Below are positions 60,532 to 64,000 of a stretch of DNA of 64,000 bases, piece by piece (position 1 is the stretch's first letter; each line of letters begins with the position of its first letter). This DNA is from Chloroflexota bacterium (GTDB taxonomy: Bacteria > Chloroflexota > Anaerolineae > Aggregatilineales > Phototrophicaceae). The notes under the pieces were generated by a model that ran no database searches, had not been told where the DNA came from, and was given only the letters and a program-made list of their open reading frames with translations. The translations under genes were made by a program, and so were the position numbers. The stretch is taken from positions 62,001 through 126,000 of the forward strand of contig JAPOVL010000013.1 in assembly GCA_026708115.1 (NCBI GenBank). Reading direction: 5' to 3'.

Positions 60532-61992
60532 CTATTTGGGTTTGAGCTGCGCCTCCAACTCCGCTGCCAGCCGGCCCATGAGCACAACAGTTTGACGCAG
60601 GTCGGATGACGTCGTACGCGGATTGTTCGTGACCAGGCGCATAGCCGTAATCCCACGCAGCTTGGTGGTCGAGGCAAAGGCGAATCCGTTCGCGGCCATG
60701 GCGTCCGACAACGCATCCGTCACCGCATTGGCAAGTCTTTCGTCACCGTCGCGCGGCTTGTAACGAAAGGTCACAATCGCCATTTGCGCCGGCGTGACGA
60801 TCTCCCAGTCGCCAGCATCTCGCAAAAGCGAGTCAGCCAATTCCGCCAGTTCAAATCCGCGTTCAATCGCTTGACGTATGGCTGCAAGGCCAAACACCTT
60901 AAGGCTCATCCAGAATTTCAGGGCGCGAAAATATCGCGTTAATTGAATGCCTTGATACATGAAATTTAGCTCTTCGCCTGTCTCTTCTTTACTGTGCGCT
61001 TCGGCATCTGTGAGGAAGTGCGCGGTCTCCTTAAACGTATCGCTTAGCCAATGCCGATCCCGCACCAGCAGGGAGCTGCACTCAACCGGTTGGAACATCC
61101 ATTTATGCGCGTCCCATGTCAGCGTATGCGCCCGTTCGATGCCAGCCAGCGCTTCCTTTCTATACTTGGTTAAGCAGGCGGACGCGCCATAAGCGCCATC
61201 GACATGCAGCCAAAGATCCTCACGCTCACACAGATCCGCCAGGTCATTCAGGGGATCTATCGCGCCCGTGTTGGTCGTGCCAGCCGTGGCCGCAACGCAG
61301 AATGGCCTTTTGCCCGCTGCTCTGTCCTCCGCTATGGCCCGTTCGAGATCCGCCACGGGCAGCCGGAAATCCTCGTCCGATTCGATTTCGCGCAGTTGTC
61401 CCGGCGCAAATCCGAGGATGCGCAATCCGCGCGAGATCACAAAGTGCGTCTGATCCGAGCAATAAATGACGGCGTCGCGCATATCTCCATTCAACTGGAT
61501 CTGCCGCGCCACCGCTAAACCCGTCAGATTCGCGACGGCGCCCCCGCTTACAAACAAGCCCCCCGCCTCTTCCGGCATACCGCAGAGCTTGCGCAGCCAA
61601 CTAATGGCCAGCCTTTCGACCACCGCCGCGCCTGTTCCAAGTGGATACAAGGCGTTAAAAATGTTGTAGCCGGAAGCCAGCGTGTCCGCCATGGCGCCAA
61701 CGAAGTTGCTCGAGGAGGGAATATAGGCGAAGAAGCGCGGATGATCCAGGTGGTCGATGGTTGTCAGCACCTGTCGCTCGAACTGTTCCAACACGTCTTG
61801 CCAATCCGACCCCGTTTCGGGAAGCGGCTCGTCCAAGATTTCCTCGAATGTCGCGTGATCCAATGCCCGCGTCACCGGAAACTGCGCTTGCGCCCCAGTG
61901 TAATCCACCAGCATATCGATGATGCGGTAGCCCATTTCGCGCATTTCATCCGCGCCGAGCTTTAGCTGGTCTCGGGGGTTTGTATTGCGCAT
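60532..61992 (-). CDS. PLP-dependent aromatic amino acid decarboxylase-like protein, copy 2
   Basis: The 486-residue group II decarboxylase has the PLP lysine in LTWDAHKWMFQP. The Asp/His set is in [12 protein letters not shown] and [20 protein letters not shown], with the entry motif [16 protein letters not shown]. It would decarboxylate an aromatic or related L-amino acid to the amine. AGAAGGGATC precedes the ATG. A paralogue lies 224 bp upstream on the same strand, so the pair is a tandem duplication with divergence. Substrate differences cannot be read from sequence. Confidence 0.9.
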   Translation of the reverse strand: MRNTNPRDQLKLGADEMREMGYRIIDMLVDYTGAQAQFPVTRALDHATFEEILDEPLPETGSDWQDVLEQFERQVLTTIDHLDHPRFFAYIPSSSNFVGAMADTLASGYNIFNALYPLGTGAAVVERLAISWLRKLCGMPEEAGGLFVSGGAVANLTGLAVARQIQLNGDMRDAVIYCSDQTHFVISRGLRILGFAPGQLREIESDEDFRLPVADLERAIAEDRAAGKRPFCVAATAGTTNTGAIDPLNDLADLCEREDLWLHVDGAYGASACLTKYRKEALAGIERAHTLTWDAHKWMFQPVECSSLLVRDRHWLSDTFKETAHFLTDAEAHSKEETGEELNFMYQGIQLTRYFRALKFWMSLKVFGLAAIRQAIERGFELAELADSLLRDAGDWEIVTPAQMAIVTFRYKPRDGDERLANAVTDALSDAMAANGFAFASTTKLRGITAMRLVTNNPRTTSSDLRQTVVLMGRLAAELEAQLKPK

Positions 61993-62216
61993 ATCAGATC
62001 CCTTCTAATAAAGAGTTCGCGCTAAATCCAACGACAGCTAAGACGCCCATGGAAAGACTCCATGGCACAGAGTGACCTATTAGTTAAGCTGAGGCGCAAG
62101 TATTGCGCCATTAGAAGCAGGCTTCTCGATTTCAACGAAGAACTTCTGGGTCCTAATGATAGTAAGTATATTCTCATAATTTTCTGTTAAGTGCAAAGCT
62201 TCTGCAAGGCGGCGCC

Positions 62217-63692
62217 TTATTCCGCCGCTGGACATGCTTTGAGCGTCGCTTCCAACTCCCCCGCCAGCCGTCCCATGAGTTGAACAGTCCGCTGCAAATC
62301 GGCTTCGCTACTGCGCGGATTATTCGTGCACATCCTCATAACCGTCTTTCCGCGCAGTTGCGTGCCCGAGGCGAATGCGAACCCGTCATCCAGCAGGCGA
62401 CCCACTAGATCGTGTGTTACACGGTTTGCCAGATTCTCATCACCACTCGCCGGCTTGTAGCGAAATGTGACGATGGCCATCTGCGCCGGCGTGACAATCT
62501 CCCAGCAGCCAGCTTGGCGCAGCAGCCGCTCCGCCAGTTCCGCATGCTCAAATCCCGCCGCGATGGCCTCGCTGATAGCATCCAGTCCGAAGACCTTCAA
62601 ACTCATCCACAATTTCAAGGCGCGAAATTGCCGCGTCAGCTGTATGCCTTGGTACATGAAGTTGATTTCTTCGCCCGCTTGCTCGACGTCTTTCAAGTAT
62701 TCCGGCTCTTCCTTGAAAGTCTCGGCCAGCCAGCGTCGTTCTCGCACCAGCACCACGCCGCACTCAATCGGTTGAAACAACCACTTGTGTGCGTCCAATG
62801 CCAGCGAATCCGCCCGCGCCAGCCCCTGCAGCCCTCGCTGACCTTTCTCGGTCAGCATGGCTGGCGCGCCGTAGGCGCCATCGACATGGAGCCAAAGACG
62901 CTCTTGCTGGCAGAGATCCGCCAGCGCGTCCAATGGATCAACGGCCCCCGTATTCGTTGTGCCGGCGGTGGCGACAACGCAGAAGGGCCGCTTGCCCGCT
63001 GCCCGATCGGCCGCAATCGCCTCTTTCAACATCGGCAGCGACAGCCGGAAGTTTTCATCGCTTGGGATCTTGCGCAGTTGCTCCGGCGCAAAACCCAGCA
63101 CGCGCAATCCACGCGAGACGGCGAAATGGATTTGATCGGAACAATAAGCAACCGCGTGTCCCATATCTCCACCCAGTTGAATCTGCCGCGCCACTGCCAG
63201 CGCCGATAGATTCGCGACCGAACCGCCGCTGACGAAGTTGCCGCCCGCCTCCAAAGGCAAGCCGAAAAGCTGCCGCAGCCAATCCACCGTCAGTCGCTCG
63301 ATCTGCGCTGCGCCCGGTCCTTGCAGCCAGACCGCGTTGAAAATGTTGTAACCGGCGGCCAGCGTATCCGCCATCACGCTGACGAAATTGTTGGCCAGCG
63401 GGATATAGGCAAAGAAACGCGGATGATCCACATGATTGGTCGTGTCCACGACTTGCCGCTCAAACTGCTCCAGAACATCGCGCCAAGGCGAACCCTCCTG
63501 CGGCAATGGCTCGCGCAGAATCGCGTCCAGCGCCCCATAATCCAGCTTTTCCGCCACTGGTCTCTCGGCCCGGTTCGCGTAATAGTCCACCAAGGTATCA
63601 ATGACCTGATAGCCGAATTCCCGCATCTCGTCGCCGTCAAACTGCAAATGGGTTCTCGGTGCTGCTTCGCTCATGCCGACGTCAACTCCCAT
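62217..63692 (-). CDS. PLP-dependent aromatic amino acid decarboxylase-like protein, copy 1
   Basis: The 491-residue paralogue of the previous gene shows [12 protein letters not shown] with the PLP lysine, [15 protein letters not shown] and [16 protein letters not shown]. Its ATG overlaps the stop of the TauE-type gene (TGATG); an in-frame ATG six codons later is the alternative start. Coupling to an exporter-like protein suggests that the pair handles a sulfur-containing or aromatic substrate, for example cysteic-acid-type compounds, but this is only an inference. Length and motifs are normal for the family. Confidence 0.9.
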   Translation of the reverse strand: MGVDVGMSEAAPRTHLQFDGDEMREFGYQVIDTLVDYYANRAERPVAEKLDYGALDAILREPLPQEGSPWRDVLEQFERQVVDTTNHVDHPRFFAYIPLANNFVSVMADTLAAGYNIFNAVWLQGPGAAQIERLTVDWLRQLFGLPLEAGGNFVSGGSVANLSALAVARQIQLGGDMGHAVAYCSDQIHFAVSRGLRVLGFAPEQLRKIPSDENFRLSLPMLKEAIAADRAAGKRPFCVVATAGTTNTGAVDPLDALADLCQQERLWLHVDGAYGAPAMLTEKGQRGLQGLARADSLALDAHKWLFQPIECGVVLVRERRWLAETFKEEPEYLKDVEQAGEEINFMYQGIQLTRQFRALKLWMSLKVFGLDAISEAIAAGFEHAELAERLLRQAGCWEIVTPAQMAIVTFRYKPASGDENLANRVTHDLVGRLLDDGFAFASGTQLRGKTVMRMCTNNPRSSEADLQRTVQLMGRLAGELEATLKACPAAE

Positions 63693-64000
63693 CAGAAAAT
63701 CGCGTTAAAGCCGATCACGACCAGCACAGCCAGCGCCAACCGGTTGAGCAGGGGCTTGCTAAAATGGTTGCCCGCGCGTACGCCAATCGTTGTGCCTAGA
63801 AAAATCAGCGGCGAGAGCAGCAGCGCGCTCGCGACTACCTCAAGGCTCATTGTCCGGGACAAGAAGAGCAGAAGCAGCACTTGAATGGGCGTATTTAGCA
63901 GAAACAGTGTCATCGTGAAGGCCCGCGCCTGATGCGCGCGGAACTCGCGCGTCGTCATCCACAGTACCAGCGGCGGTCCCCCCATGGCCACCAAGCCTTG
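63692..64000 (-). CDS. TauE/SafE-family exporter, C-terminal part
   Basis: The frame is open to the right edge of the window, so the 5' part is missing. The visible 102 residues hold QGLVAMGGPPLVLWM, the Gly/Pro-rich motif of the second TauE repeat. Three membrane helices follow (AFTMTLFLLNTPIQVLLLLF; VVASALLLSPLIFLGTTIGV; LLNRLALAVLVVIGFNAIF). The family exports sulfite or sulfoacetate-type anions, though many members are uncharacterised. The stop overlaps the start of the decarboxylase gene, so they share an mRNA. Confidence 0.82.
   Translation of the reverse strand, partial: QGLVAMGGPPLVLWMTTREFRAHQARAFTMTLFLLNTPIQVLLLLFLSRTMSLEVVASALLLSPLIFLGTTIGVRAGNHFSKPLLNRLALAVLVVIGFNAIF

Noticed and set aside
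1..64000. CRISPR arrays, tRNA and rRNA genes
   Set aside because: No regularly spaced direct repeats of 24-37 bp and no tRNA T-arm/anticodon patterns or rRNA signatures were recognised. A covariance-model scan would be decisive.

Overview
The window reads as a chromosomal segment of an uncultured, GC-rich bacterium, most likely a Chloroflexota (Anaerolineae-type) lineage. This is an inference from gene style, not a database match: LysM and SdrD-like secreted proteins with C-terminal membrane anchors, a LexA gene under a Gram-positive-type SOS box, many dispersed GTAGGGGCG hairpins and MITE-like repeats, and phage-type 'MAWTTPKT' proteins. There is no rRNA, tRNA or CRISPR array that I can recognise.

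Layout. 1-4 kb: the 5' part of a PAS-PAS histidine kinase (minus strand, running off the left edge), then three cell-surface or secreted genes. 4.8-9.5 kb: a complete TroA/ZnuA-type metal ABC transporter whose two permeases both carry fused winged-helix tails, one also with a six-cysteine insertion. 9.5-14.3 kb: glycosyltransferase, a MerR/BldC-like regulator, dprA, lexA with its SOS operator, and a lytic transglycosylase. 14.4-16.6 kb: repeats and a decayed phage terminase. 16.6-24.7 kb: a fused homocysteine methyltransferase/MTHFR, a response regulator, a ParB-like protein, a methyltransferase, secreted SH3/CARDB protein, an orphan ABC ATPase and a HEAT protein. 24.7-31.5 kb: four tandem GT-C type membrane glycosyltransferase-like paralogues, the third frameshifted at its Asp-Glu motif. 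31.6-38.6 kb: thiolase, a TPR-like membrane protein, metG behind an apparent ribosome-mediated attenuator, orphan HicB, and an AlbA_2 protein. 38.7-46.3 kb: M29 aminopeptidase and a sugar ABC uptake cluster with Gfo/Idh dehydrogenase and FGGY kinase. 46.6-56.2 kb: assorted housekeeping and secreted genes plus a phage-tail-like gene. 56.6-64 kb: an ArsO-like flavoprotein behind an ArsR-type operator, a CPA2 antiporter, and two tandem PLP decarboxylases coupled to a TauE-type exporter.

The strongest candidate for something undescribed is the metG leader (34048-34217). A promoter points directly at the ATG of a 26-codon peptide containing a Met-Arg-Met motif. It is followed by mutually exclusive RNA pairings ending in a 10-bp intrinsic terminator. 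This would be a leaderless, methionine-sensing transcription attenuator. Second in interest are the metal permeases with built-in sensor-like domains, the ArsR operator without an arsR gene in view, and a twin-palindrome element shared by the two phage-derived genes.

Intergenic DNA is dominated by at least four families of dispersed short repeats. One copy has been absorbed in frame into the linker of the histidine kinase.
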